NCBI RefSeq assembly: GCF_030253575.1
Contig: NC_080567.1
Coordinates: forward strand, 33,323,501-33,387,500
Length of the DNA stretch: 64,000 bases
Source: Rhododendron vialii
Taxonomy: Eukaryota; Streptophyta; Magnoliopsida; Ericales; Ericaceae
Direction: 5' to 3'
Shown here: piece after piece, positions 11,110 to 23,951 of the stretch
How positions within the stretch are numbered: the first letter of the stretch is position 1
How the letters are laid out: the number at the start of each line of letters is the position of its first letter
Notes under the pieces: model-generated
Databases searched by the model: none
The model's input: only the letters and a program-made list of their open reading frames with translations
Told to the model about the DNA's origin: nothing
Position numbers and translations under genes: made by a program

Positions 11110-11970
11110 AAACGAATCTAGTTATTTGATGAATTGGCGCTTGTGTTGGGTTATGTTCGGCCCAAATAGTAATGGGTTGGATTTTGTTCCTGAGAAATCT
11201 AGTTCCAGATGCAGTCCTCAAGTGAGCCCAAGCTCATTTAGTCTTCTGTTTTTTTCTTCTTTTTTCTTTCTTCCTTGGTGAATCCCAAGCTCAATTAGGG
11301 TGGGTTTGGACAAACTTTTTGAGCCTTTCTGACACAGTTTTTTTTTTTTTTTCCGTAACGGTTACTATAAGACTCGGATCAAAATTTTGGCAGTCTTTTT
11401 TGTTGTCTTATATAAACTTTTTCAACATGGTCTACATTTTTCTAGTTTTTAATTATTCTCGTTCATATAAAATTAGTGCCGAAAAATTCTAAAAAATTAG
11501 TCCAAACTCACCACAAGGGGATGAAGTAAAAGTGTTTGGGTTATGTAAAATTAGTCCAAAAAATTCTAAAAATTCATAGCGGCTGCCTGTCTGGGTTGAT
11601 AGTTAAACGAATGAATCTAGTTATTATTTGATGAATTGGCGCTTGTGTTGGGTTATGTTCGGCCCAAATAGTAATGGGTTGGACTTTGTTCCTGAGCATC
11701 TAGTTCCAGATGCAGTCCTCAAGTGAGCCCAAGCTCATTTAGTCTTCTTCTTCTTCTTCTTCTTTTTTTTTTTTTCCTTCCTTGGTGAATACCGAGCTCA
11801 ATTAGGGTGGGTTTGGATAAACTTTTTGGGGCCTTTCTGGCACAGTTTTTTTTTCGTAACGTTTACTATAAGACTCGGATCAAAATTTTGGCAGTCTTTC
11901 TTGTTGTCTTATATAAACTTTTTCAATACGGTCTATATTTTTCTAATTTTTGATTACAAAAATGCTATTG
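11110..11970. repeat. Direct duplication of a ~430-bp segment (offset 502 bp)
   Basis: AACGAATCTAGTTATTTGAT and the following GAATTGGCGCTTGTGTTGGG at 11111-11150 recur at about 11603-11652. Both copies continue through GCCCAAATAGTAATGGGTTGG, a T-rich tract and ACTATAAGACTCGGATC. The copies differ mainly in T-run length and small indels. No protein is encoded. Confidence 0.85.
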
Positions 11971-12229
11971 GCACAACAGCTGCTGTACAATAGCTGCTGT
12001 ACAATAGCTGCGCACAAATCCCTTTTGTGCCCGTTTTGGATCCCGCAAAGATGATTGGAGCAGCTCATTTTGTTTAAAATACTTCGTTTAAGTTCCCTGT
12101 AAAAAATCACCTCAATCCGATATCGGAAATGGTGTTTACGAATCATCCAACTTTTCTTCAAAATTTAGCCTAAAAGGATAAACTGCCAAGAGCTAGCAAT
12201 TACTCTAGTGGAAACAGACGAGAAGAGGG

Positions 12230-12650
12230 TAAGGGCCGTTGCCCGACAGAGGTGGGGGGCTGCTGTCCCGGGTTTTCGGGCCCACTCCGGTCTCGCTTCA
12301 ATGATCGGAAACGTTTACTTTGTAGAGCTCGTCGAGTAGAACAACTATGCAAAAAATCAGCTTAATTGGATATCATTAAGTGCCTGATCGGAGCCCATAT
12401 AACTCTTGGTCCATGGGTTACAGTGGATTTGATCCAGTGTTTCGGATCCATTCTTATTAAGATAAAAAGGTTCCGATCAGGTACTTAATGATATCCAATT
12501 AAGCTAATTTTTTGCATAGTTGTTCTAGTCGACGAGCTTTACAAAGTAAACGTTTTCGATCATCGGAGCGAGACCGGAATGGATCCGGAAACCCGAGACA
12601 GCAGCACGCTGTTGCCCCTTGGGGGCAGCCCCCCGCCTCCTTGGCCCACT
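12230..12650. mobile_element. Large foldback element with ~145-bp arms
   Basis: The left arm (about 12258-12402) contains CTGCTGTCCCGGGTTTTCGG, CTCCGGTCTCGCTTCAATGA and AGCTTAATTGGATATCATTA. The right arm (about 12470-12612) is the reverse complement at roughly 90% by eye, around a ~65-bp centre. The outer borders are uncertain. The arms could fold into a long hairpin RNA if transcribed. Confidence 0.8.
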
Positions 12651-12659
12651 GGTTAATGC

Positions 12660-13982
12660 AAGCGAATGTTATGAGTTCCCGCTAAAGGTTTTTTTGGCCC
12701 CACATTCACTACCATTTAGGATATGATCGAACGGAAAAAGATGAAGGAATTAATTCAATTTTCGGTGGGAGGTTGTTTGGTAAGTTTTGGATTGAAATAT
12801 TGAATGAACGGTCCTAATTTGGTGAGAGAATTGAAAGGGGAAGGACTTTTTGGATTGAAATATTGAATGAACGTACGGTCCTAATTTGGTGAGAGAATTG
12901 AAAAGGGAAGGACTCCCAAGTCCCAATTTGGTGAGAAAATTGAAAAGGGAAGGACTCCCAAGTCCCTGGAGGCCTTCAATAGCACGAAAAAGATGATAAA
13001 TGTTGAAAAAAAAAAAACCTTTTCAATAACTTTCTTTGTATTTGGTTATCAGATAAGATATAGGACCCGTAACTTTAAATTTCAACAAAAATAAGTCAAG
13101 TCAAAAAGAGGTAATTTTATTTTTCTACATTTTTGTCAAGAGAACACACACAACAAAATAATTTTTTTTTCTTTAGTTTACCTCACTTCTTTTTTCATGT
13201 TAATCTATTTCTCACACAACATTTTCGAAAACTAAACGGAACATCTTCAACCCATCTTTTATGTATATCTGCTTGAGAGTGTGGATGTGAGTCGGTGTGA
13301 CATGTGGAGTGGAGATTTTGTTATTTATCCTTTATTTTTTTTCAACTTTTTGTGCTTTATGGAAGAATATTAAAGAGATGCATTATCTTTTTAGAGATTT
13401 GAAGACTCAAAAACATTTTGGGTCATCAAATATAGAACAAAAGGACGATGAATTTCTACAAAGATTCTTTCATGAAGTAAAAAATTTGAAGAAAAGAGGG
13501 ACAAATGGGGAAAAATAGCAATCCATCTTGGATCTCTCTCCAACCATCCTTTTCCAACCTTTTTTCTCCTTTCCCTCCTCGCATGCATATATCCAACAAA
13601 GGGACAAGGAACATGGCTTACCTCGTCAACTTCATCAATCTCTTTGAAAACTTCTCCTCTCCTTCTACACAAGTGCTAGTACGTCTCTCTCTCTCTCTCT
13701 CTCTCTCTCTAACACACACGCACCCACTCACTCACAGAAACGTCACTTCAAGAGGTTCGTGTCTTTGTGAAGCCAATTCTGATCATCTACTCGGTTATCT
13801 TCCGTATGTATTTATTCCCTGTGATGTGCGAAGAAATGCAAACTTAGTGTTTTGATCAATTGTGTCCCTGAATCACAACTTTTTTTCCCCCCCTCTTTTG
13901 AACATCTCTGAATTACAACTACCTCACCACAATCTCTGTTGATGAGTCTCTAGCTTTCCACGGTTTCGAATTCCGGTGAGGG
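12660..13982. other. Spacer and likely promoter/leader of the FAAH gene
   Basis: Near-identical copies of a segment including AATTTGGTGAGAGAATTGAAA lie at 12815-12965. A (CT)n tract lies at 13682-13711. A four-codon upstream ORF (ATG at 13942, stop at 13951-13953) precedes the FAAH start. No transcription start can be fixed. Confidence 0.5.
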
Positions 13983-16900
13983 ATGGGAAATAAGCGCGTT
14001 ATGGTGCCAGCGGACGAGGTGGACTTGACGGTGGTGACGTACGAGCCTGAAGTAATCCAAGGTGTTTGTTCTTGTATTTTGCATTTTCCAATTCTTCAAT
14101 CGACATTTGAGTCGCGTGTGGTATTTGATCATCAAGACTTTGCTCCATCTTGGTTTACTATCGCCTCCAAAACTAGTATACGAGCATCCTGTCCACGTGC
14201 GATTTTGTGGAGTTGGGCGTTGTACTTGTGGGGAAGTATTAGGAGTTTGTTCCCCGCCAATTGGTGATCAACTGAAAAAGCAGTATACGAGTCTGGACAG
14301 CCTCTTCGGTTGTTACCAAATGGTCAAAAGTAGTATAAGAGCATTAGACAGTCTCTTCTGTCATTTTTCTCTATCGCAATGGGAATTTTATGACAATATA
14401 AATTAAGAGTGAAATCATTACAGTGCGTTGAGATAGCATCAAAGATTATATAAGTATATAGCTCTCTTAGCGCCGCTGTTTGCAAAAGCTTACATCCCAG
14501 CCTCTCGATTTTTATAAGAAAAAGATGCAAAGAAAAATAAAAAGGCAACCAACTAAAACACCAACAACCAAAAGAAACACCTAACTATTAGCAAGAAGCC
14601 AACAATTGGGTGAGGAGTATGTGAGCCTAGACAATCTCTTCGGTTGTTACCAATTGGTTTATGATTTGGATGACTAATGACTTAACTTGTTGATTACCTA
14701 TAAACATGTAAGGTGAAGTGTGAGCATGCGGGGAATGGTTAAGAGTTTGTCTGCATCGATTGATTATTATCTGACAGGCTATATATAAGTTGAGCGTCAT
14801 TTGCTTTCATTGGCAATTGGAGTAGCTTTGAATAGGGTGCTCTAAGAGTGATTTGTGAATTTGTCGTTTGTTGAATTGTTCTGTGGGCTGCAGCTCCTCA
14901 TCTGGCTGGATTATTACTGAAGCTATTTGTTAAATTAGTTGAAGCACCATTGATCGGCCCTTTAATCGTATCTTACTTGAAGAAGCAGAATAAAATGTTC
15001 GGGGTATGATAACCTGTATACTGAAGTTCAATTTGCATGCATACTAATAGATATCAATCTATACGTATGTGTATTCTTTTTTTTTTTGTTCGATTGGGCC
15101 GTGGTGCTAGAGGATAGAGACTGACCAAACAGGCCTTTGTTATCAACAGATGTTGCACAATAGTGTGATACCAGAGACACCCATGTACAAACCTGAATTT
15201 CCTACACAAGGTTGGTTATTACATTGCTATACATCTTTTTATTCCTTTGTACGTAAAAGCACTAGTGCAGTGGTTTTTCCATATTACATCACTAGAAGAA
15301 GCTTAGTCTTACACCTAGTATTTTTTGAATGATTCTGTTCTGATGTGCAAATGTTGCGGATTGTAACCCCCGTGGTGGATTCACTATGGATTAGAAATTT
15401 CTGACATCTTAGAATCCTTGTCATTTTCTCCTTAGGTTTTGTTTCGATCTGAGGATTTTAATTTTATTTGTGGATGGAAGAACAGGGTAGGGAATTTTTC
15501 TTCAGGAACTGAAAATATGTTTCCGTCAACAAATCCATCCGCAAATCCTTGATCCTCCCACAGCCTTAAGTTCTTTGTTTTCTGCTTTGAGTTTTGTATG
15601 GATCGGGGACACACAGATACTTAGTAGGTAAGTTGTCCTCCTTTATGGTTGTGATCTGACAGAAGCACTGGTTAGTAGCTGTAGAAACCACGAAAACAAC
15701 CATCGGTAGGGTTGGATGCAATTCTGACATTTGATGGAACTCTTCCAAAGTGCACTATATAGCTTGAAAAACTGGTCATCAGCGCCACATACGATGAATG
15801 CTAATCAGAAACACTCAAATCAAACGTGATGCCTTTAGTTCTTGGGATGTAGGTTGCTTAGTGAATCTCATATTTTCTGTGCAACAAACTTCAGAATGCT
15901 TCCATATTAAGTAGGAACAGGTGAGGTTTCACAGGATACCGTTGATCACCTTATCTTTATCTTTTAGCCCTTTGAAAGTACACATCCGCTTCTCTGCCAC
16001 ATCCTGTAGTTTCTGGTTGGTATTACATTATTAATTTCTAATAATATAACTGGAGAAACTTGGGGCCTTCAATCACTGGACTAATTTTAGATAAAAAGAT
16101 GGCCTGCTTAAGCTGCTCTTCATCAGACAATTGCACTTGACCACTTGTCCAATTTTTTTTCATTTGTGATATATATTTCTTTACATTAGGACCATTTTTT
16201 CTTCCAGAGAGGGAATACATATTTATCAATATTTCAAACTTTGGAAATCCTAATTCATGATTCAAAGATACCGTTCTTGGGCTTTTGTATAATAGAAATG
16301 TAGTTTATGCGTTTATCAATGGAAGATTGGTGCTAGCTTTGTTGCTTGGCCTATGAAGATACTTGGAGACATCAAATATATTGCTTAAACATTGTTCTTA
16401 AAAAGATATTGTTCCCTTTCCCTAACCCTATTTGTATGTTGTGAATACAGAACCAGAGCCTGGTGTTGTTGGTTTGGAGGAAGACGGAAAACCTGAAGAC
16501 AGAGTTGAATTTGCTTTGAAGTGTCTCCCACACTATGATGCTGGTATCTGTTGGACTGGTGATTCAACCCCATCCTTTCGCTATTGGAAGATACGTGATT
16601 ATGCATACGCTTATCGATCTGGGCTTGCAAACCCATCCATGGTATCTCCATACATGTGATTATTTTGTTTAATGATTTATTTTGATGAACTAGGCAGAAG
16701 AATCTAACAGTACTCATATAGGTAGCGGAGCGCTTCATCACAGCCATGGAGGAATTCAGCAGAAAGAAGCTCCCAACACCTTTGTTGATTTCTTTTGATG
16801 CTGAGGAACTAAGAAAGCAAGCTGCAGCATCTACACAAAGGTTTAAGGAAGGTATCACTGGTTTTAATTGTCAATCCCTACTGATGTTGTCAGTACTAAA

Positions 16901-19900
16901 GTTTTTGTTACCTATACTATCAAAGTGGATAACTTTTATTCCTTATGCTTCACCTTGACTAGCTATGATTTTGCTGAGCTAAAATACAGTAATCGCCTAA
17001 TCCTCAATCGGTGTGGTTTGGGCAGGAAATCCATTGTCAATCTTGGATGGGATTTTTATGGCAATTAAGGACGATATAGACTGCTATCCCCATCCGTCGA
17101 AAGGTAAACCACATTTGACATTTCATTTCCATAAGTTGCTTAATCAATTAACAAGTTTGTCACAGTATCATATGTCTAACAGGTGCAACGACATGGTTTC
17201 ATGAGGTCCGCCCTGTTAGAAAGGACGCCGTTTGTGTATCAAGGTTACGTAGCTGTGGCGTAATTTTTGTTGGGAAGGCAAATATGCATGAAATGGGCTT
17301 GGGAACAACTGGAAATAATCCAAACTACGGGTACGTTCCCATGTAGAAGCTTCATAAAGAGATAAATACTGTAGCTGTGCTTAACATGCACCGCTCATGA
17401 CCTAATAGCTTGAACTTGAATAATTAAGTGACTCTGGTTGTCATAAGTGTGCAATGGTGGATTTTATGGCTGCATCAGATTGCAGTATCACTTTGCTTAG
17501 CTGTCCTTGTAGCTGAAGTTCAAAAAATGTGTTTCTTTTTGTTCTCCATCTTTCATTGAATTCCATTTTTTTCCTCTATGGTTCTTTGAGCATCAAATTT
17601 ACCTCTTTCCACCCTTTAACCTCTCTCATTGTTGTTTATCTATCCAAACAAAACGGGTAAAAAGAGGAAAGAATATTTAGTCTTTCAATGCTCTTAGAGT
17701 TGATAATTGGATCATAACTAACAATGGAATGGTGCTTCATGGACTGAACATAGTAAATAATTAGACTGGGAAAGGTTCTCGGTTTATCACCTCCTGTTGG
17801 CATAGTGGTCTTGCTAAGGGAACTTTAGATATCGAAATCTCCTACTTTCTACTGGTAGTTGCATGATTATCTGCTTGTGGAGACATGTGGTAACCTCAAG
17901 CCTTTTAATTTACTGATAAGGACTTATTTTGGTGCCATATAAATACTGGAGAGAAATTGCAAGCATAGATTACAATCTTAGCCATAAATGGGCTCAGTTC
18001 CTCATTTCAGTTTTTCAAGTTTTTTCCCAGTAATATGTTGTTATCCAGCATGAATGAAACCAAATTATCCGTCACTATAGATTTTCTAAATTATGTTTTC
18101 TTCAGCTATTATGTACCGATTTACCTTTTTCACATGATAACTGCATTCTTCTATCCCTTGTACTATTTCGATTGGCTTCTATTTTTCCGTCGGAGTCGAA
18201 TGTCTTTCATAATTCTTTTCACGATAACAGAACACCAAGAAACCCACATGCTTCAGATAGGTATACAGGAGGATCTTCGTCCGGCCCAGCTGCAATTGTG
18301 GCTTCTGGACTTTGTTCAGCTGCATTAGGAACAGATGGTGGAGGTTGAACAAATCTAACTTGCTGCAAATGGTTATCATTATTGGCGTTGCAATATATTA
18401 ATGTGGTGCTTCATTAATTCAAAATAAACAGGTTCAGTTCGTATTCCGTCTTCTTTATGCGGGGTAGTGGGCTTGAAAACAACGTATGGACGGACTGACA
18501 CGAAAGGGTAAATTCTTGAAATTGTTTGACATCGAATAGCATATCTTACCATTATGCACTTTTCTCTGCATAGTGAAGTCATCTAACTGGCGAGGACAAC
18601 ATGGTGCCAGTTGCATTCAACATATGTGCTGTAGTTTAAGTTATTGAGCACAGAGTGAGATGATCTCAGTTGCGGGAGGGCCAGGGTTGCTGTTTGCAAT
18701 CCTAAATCAGCCTAACCCTTTGCTGGATCATGCAGTGGAACTACATGCATGATGTCGCAGATTTTTCCCAGGCCACAGTGGCGGGAGGCTTGTGCACTGA
18801 GATGCCCTTTCTAGATTCTTCATAGCTAGCTTTCTATTTCAAGACATTTTACTCGCTGGATGGTATACTGATAGTGGATCATATCCAATCTTAATCTTCT
18901 CGATGTTTGCTCTTGTAGGTCATTGTGCGATGCAGGGACTGTGGAAATTATCGGGCCAATTGCAGCAAACGTGGAGGATTTGATGCTTATGTAAGCAATT
19001 CATGTGCATGAATAGTCATTCCACAATATTGGATAGTTGTTCTTTTTGCTTCTGCCTTTTTCACCTGGTTAAATCCCTTTAAACTAGTTAAGTAATTGCC
19101 TCTTACAAGTTTATCTTACTGTTTTACCCAACATATGTTCTTTTTCCCATGGGGTTGTGTGAGGCAGCTTATGGCTTATGGCCACTGGGTTAGGTAGTTT
19201 GGTTTGATAATATTAAATGGAAACTGTCTTTTTGGTCTTTATATGCTCGTCATATGGACTACCAGATTCCTACATGTCAACTGCATAATTGCGCTCTCAT
19301 GGCAGACAATTTGGACTATCTTAAATGTACTGGAACTTGTTATTGTTGCTTAAAATGCTTGCATGACTGCTTTAAAGCATTTTTTTTCACGGCGGATTTG
19401 CTTAAATTTTCTTTTTCCCTTTTTTCCTGGTATTCTTCGAACTCTTGTTTTTCTCGATCAGCACGTCCAAACTCTTGTTTCTCTGATGGTTGCCTTGATG
19501 ACAATGAAGTAATCAATATTTAAGGGGATAACCATCACCAAAGAGGAAGCTTTGGACTGTCATGATATGTTATATTTTATTTCTACAGATATGCTGCAAT
19601 TTTGGGCTCCTCTCCTTCTGATAGAATCAGTTTAAGATCGGTAACCACTAAGACTCTAAGACAGTAACATATTTGGCTGGATGAAAATCTTGTTGCTTTC
19701 TTTCTTAAGGCTCAGATGTATCGTCATGCAAATCAAATGATAAGCTGAACATCCCGACTTCTATGGAGAGATTAGCTCTTTCATTTTCTCTGACACAGAT
19801 CTTGTTTAGGTCTTTCAGGAATGTTTTGAGCATATGTTGTCGAAGTAATACCCTTCTTGTTTTACACATGCATACAAGAGGCGACAAAATTCTCACATCG

Positions 19901-22900
19901 ATGGTTCAAGCAAATTTTGTAAAAAGTCTTACTTGAAAACCTGTTAATAGGGATTCGAAGAACATGAAAGCACTAGTGTAGTAAACTCTCCTTTTCCTGT
20001 TGTCCCATCTGATAACAAAGAAAAACTGTTTTAAGACAAAAACAATATGCTTAACTCCTATCTGCCATACCCTATGTCATGATTAGATTCCTGATCTATA
20101 TCATAAATTGATGAAAATCTAGAAATTAATATGGACACTGGACAGTAAAGCCTCTGAATTACTTGGAACTTTGAAGTTTGGAATTTATTTTTCGCGACTA
20201 CTTCGTATAAATTATGTTCCTTGTGTTACAAAACATGTTGTCTGTTACTGTTCACTCCTTTTTGTTTGCAGTCCCTTCCTTGTTTGCCCTCTTTATCCTC
20301 ATCCGAGAGCTCCAATGCTTTGGGATCCCTGCGACTTGGGAAGTATACAGAGGTGATCTCTTTTTCTGATGAATAGGCTCAATCTTGTTATTTATGAATA
20401 TGATCCTATGTGTATGTGGCTTTCCCTGTGCAGTGGTTTAATGATGTATTCTCAACTGATATATCCCAAAAGTGTGACAACATTCTGAATTTGCTATTGG
20501 AAAAGCATGGGTGCAAAGTAAGCTCATCACTTCTATTAGTGCTCCCTGTTGTCGTCTCCAATCATGGTCATTGTTCATAACGTGGATGAAACATTGGCTG
20601 TAAAATTGGGATTAATGCGTACTTGTATTTACTCTAATCTAAATTCAACTGTTTCTTACTCTCATTCTTAAGACATTAGAGATTGCAATACCTGAGCTGC
20701 TTGAGATGCGCATGGCTCATCTTGTTTCAATTGGTTCTGAATCGCTATGCAAGTTAAAACCTGATTATGAGGATGGGTATGTGGCTTTTCTTTTTTGAGG
20801 TTGAATTATTTTCATATCAGATTGGTTTTCTTGTAACCTTTTTTGCTGCAAGTACAGCCTCGTGAAGAGGAAATTTTCCTTCCTCTATAAGTACATTGGA
20901 ACCAGCCGTAAAGGATGTGAAAATAGTATGCCAACTTTCTATTGTTCAGAGGATCATATTGGTCCCTTTTCTTTGTTTGTATAGGAAAGACGTGAAACTT
21001 ACTTATGACACTCGCATTAATCTGGTCCTTTTCCAGTCATTCACAGCTTCAGACTATGTTGCTGCTCAGCGTCTCCGGTGAGTCAAAATTTTACTACGCA
21101 GCACGGTTTTGTGTATTCAAAATGTACTATACTCTTCAGAGTAGATGTCGATCAATTTTTGTTGTTCGATATTTGCAAGTCTTGAAGAAAATACTGTGGC
21201 TTAAAGCTCATAAATTAATGAAGCTGTGGCTTTGAATGCATAGGTTTAGCGAAAACTAGTGGCAGATGGGCTATTCTTGTTCGTTTAATTTAACTGTGTT
21301 ACCTCCAAGGCATAGACCTGGGTTATGGTCTCCAATATATAAGTAGTCAAAATGAGGTCTATAGTGTTGGGATCACTTGGGTACCTGTTAAAAATTCACG
21401 TGCTGTATAATACCAACATGGTGGACTCTCATGCCTGACACACAAAGGAAGGGTAGATAGTCGCCGATAGGGCTGTGAGTTTCAGTCCCACAGATATACT
21501 GGCCTGCTGTGTGGGACGGGGACCTGAGTTATACTATTATCTGGATGTACTGATTTGGTAATACTTTCTTGGCATTTAACTGGAAGAGTTATTTCTTGTC
21601 ATGTTTGTTTGGCACTAATTGTTGGTAGATCACCATAGTTTGCTTAACTCTATGATAACATCCTGTGTTGAAATTGCTTTGGCCAAAACCTGGCAATTTC
21701 GTTTAAAATTTTGACTAACAGAAATAAACCAGATTACTTGTGTCACGGGATATTTTAGACCACCTGTTGAAACTTTTTTTACTAATTCCAGACGAAGGCT
21801 GATGTACCACCACATGGAGATCTTAAAGAAGGTTGATGTCATAGTGACCCCAACAACTGGGTACGATGAGCTCACCTGTTTAACTCTAGACAGTAATTTT
21901 TAGCTAAGTTCATGTGGCCCTTTCCTATTCCAGTTTTAACAGTTCCTTTACGGTTTAGAGCTTTTTTTTGCTTCTATGATTTATCAGCATGACAGCACCT
22001 GTAATACCTCGTAATGCTCTCAAAGTTGGGGAAACAGATTTGCAGGTTACAGGTGGGTTCATTATCATTCTTAACTTTCTAATAATTTGCTTCTACATTA
22101 ACGTTATGTGTATGTATTATGTGATGCAAAAAGGACATTTTCTTATCCCACTGGTTACTACTTCTCAAGATAAGGCTTTAACGTCCCTGATTTCGGCCTC
22201 ACATCTCTCACTTCACTAGTAGACAAGTAGATCTTGCAGCCCAACTGCTACATGTAATAGTTGGGTAGCTAAAAGCAAAAGAAGGATGTTTCAGTCAATT
22301 GCAAGTGATCCCCGTCAATTGCATTTGCACTAAGCCTCATGGCTGTGACACCCTGATATCTCTCTCTACTTCTTTAGTTTATGGAATTTGTTCTCCATTG
22401 TCCTTAATATCAGTTATTGATGAAACTTGAGAGCACTACTTGCATTAGGACAAGTGTTCATTTATTTTCCGTTGCACCAAAAAAAAAAAAAAAGAAGAGG
22501 ATTTCATATATAGGAACGACAATCCGACAAAGGTTTTATATGGGAAATTTTAACCTTACAAATGTCACTACGCTAATAACTGATAACAAAGTTGTTAGTT
22601 AACATGTCAGTACCAACTGGGTTTCAACAAGGAAACCATCATATGACAAATTATTGTTTTGCGATAAATGGTATGTGTTGCGTCATTGGTCATCGTTATG
22701 TTTGTTAATCGTTGATTATCCTTTGTCAGAACAAGAGTGATCTCTTTTATGCCACTCTTGAATTGAATCTTATCTGAACTGTGATGAAGTATTGCCACTG
22801 CCTGTTACGAATAACAACTCTGTCCTGTTACGGTAAAATCCTTCTCAATGCATCTTTAGTAGAACATTTCCTGCTGGACTTCTGAGTTAGCTGGGTCTCC

Positions 22901-23951
22901 TGTTGCTATTATCAAGGGTCTTCGGGTTGCACCTTTTTTGTCCTCCTCTGAGATGGTAATGCCTGTGGCCTTACTGCAGGTAATCTCATGCGATTCATCA
23001 TAGCGCCAAATCTTCTTGGACTCCCAGCCATTTCTGTCCCTGTAAGTTACTTGCATCTTTTTTCCTTTGGCACTGACTTAAAGTTTATTCTGGCTTCTGG
23101 TGTTTCAGCCCCTGTCAATTCTAGAGTCAGCAAAATTTCTGTATCCTTAGTAAAACTGTTGCTTTACTTCCGTGTGAACATTTGCTATTCCTTTCATCCC
23201 ATTTATTGTTTTCCCAAGTACTTGAAGACTTGAGAGCAATATGAAAATTCAGTAGTATCTTTTCCGACTCCAAGAGTGTTTTGCTTATCACTTGATCTAG
23301 AATACAGCATATTGTACGTTATGTCAAACCAATTAGGTATAGCATTTTATGTGCTTTGCAGGATTTGAGTTCAAAGGGGAATCAAAACTATTTGGATTGT
23401 CATTTTTTACCTGACCTCGTATGAACTTCTTCTCTAGTCGGTTTCTCTCATTCTTCTGGGTGACATTCAATGTTCAGGTCGGGTACGATAACCAAGGACT
23501 GCCAATAGGTTTACAACTGATAGGCCGTCCATGGGCTGAAGCTTCCATTTTGCGTCTGGCAGCTGCAGTAGAGGTATGCATTACTACCTTTCCATACATA
23601 TGAAATAAAATAAAAAAAACATGAAGGTCTATGCGCTTTCAGTCTGAACTCCTGGCACATCCACTGTAATCATACCACAGGAAAGTCATCTACTACTATT
23701 TCTCTCGAGAAAGGAAAATACCGAGGGCTTGATTTCTAGATAACCGATGTCATAATAATAAAGTTATCACTGTGCTAAATTTGGAGGGCGTGATTTCTAG
23801 ATAACCGGTGCCATCATGATAGTATTGTAACACTGCTGCTTTAACATGTAGGTAGGGTACTAATGTAACATTTGTCTTGACATTTCAGGATCTGTGTCCC
23901 GAGCCGAAGAAAAAGCCTTTGTCATTTTATGACATGCTAAAGGGCAACTGA
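13983..23951 (+). CDS. FAAH: Fatty acid amide hydrolase (amidase-signature serine hydrolase), 20 exons
   Basis: Exons: 13983-14061, 14894-15003, 15150-15210, 16451-16641, 16722-16851, 17026-17103, 17183-17330, 18231-18343, 18432-18507, 18919-18990, 19589-19640, 20272-20352, 20434-20517, 20673-20776, 20985-21077, 21792-21860, 21988-22052, 22980-23041, 23478-23573, 23889-23951. All introns are GT-AG and the joined frame is open for 608 codons, against about 607 in Arabidopsis FAAH (At5g64440). The triad falls at the expected numbers: Lys205 in AIKDDID, Ser281 in TGGSSSG, Ser305 in GGGSVRIPS. The enzyme hydrolyses N-acylethanolamines to free fatty acid and ethanolamine and acts at membranes; the N-terminal ~60 residues match the helical membrane-binding segment of the plant enzyme. 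Introns hold repeats but no other gene. The gene looks intact. Confidence 0.96.
23723..23838. repeat. 61-bp tandem duplication in the last FAAH intron
   Basis: GAGGGCTTGATTTCTAGATA at 23723 recurs as GAGGGCGTGATTTCTAGATA at 23784. Both are followed by related ATAAAGTTATCACTG/ATAGTATTGTAACACTG sequence. It is intronic and away from the splice sites. Confidence 0.75.

Noticed and set aside
16385..16858. 157-codon minus-strand frame
   Set aside because: It is antisense to FAAH exons 4 and 5, whose splice sites and protein match are clear.
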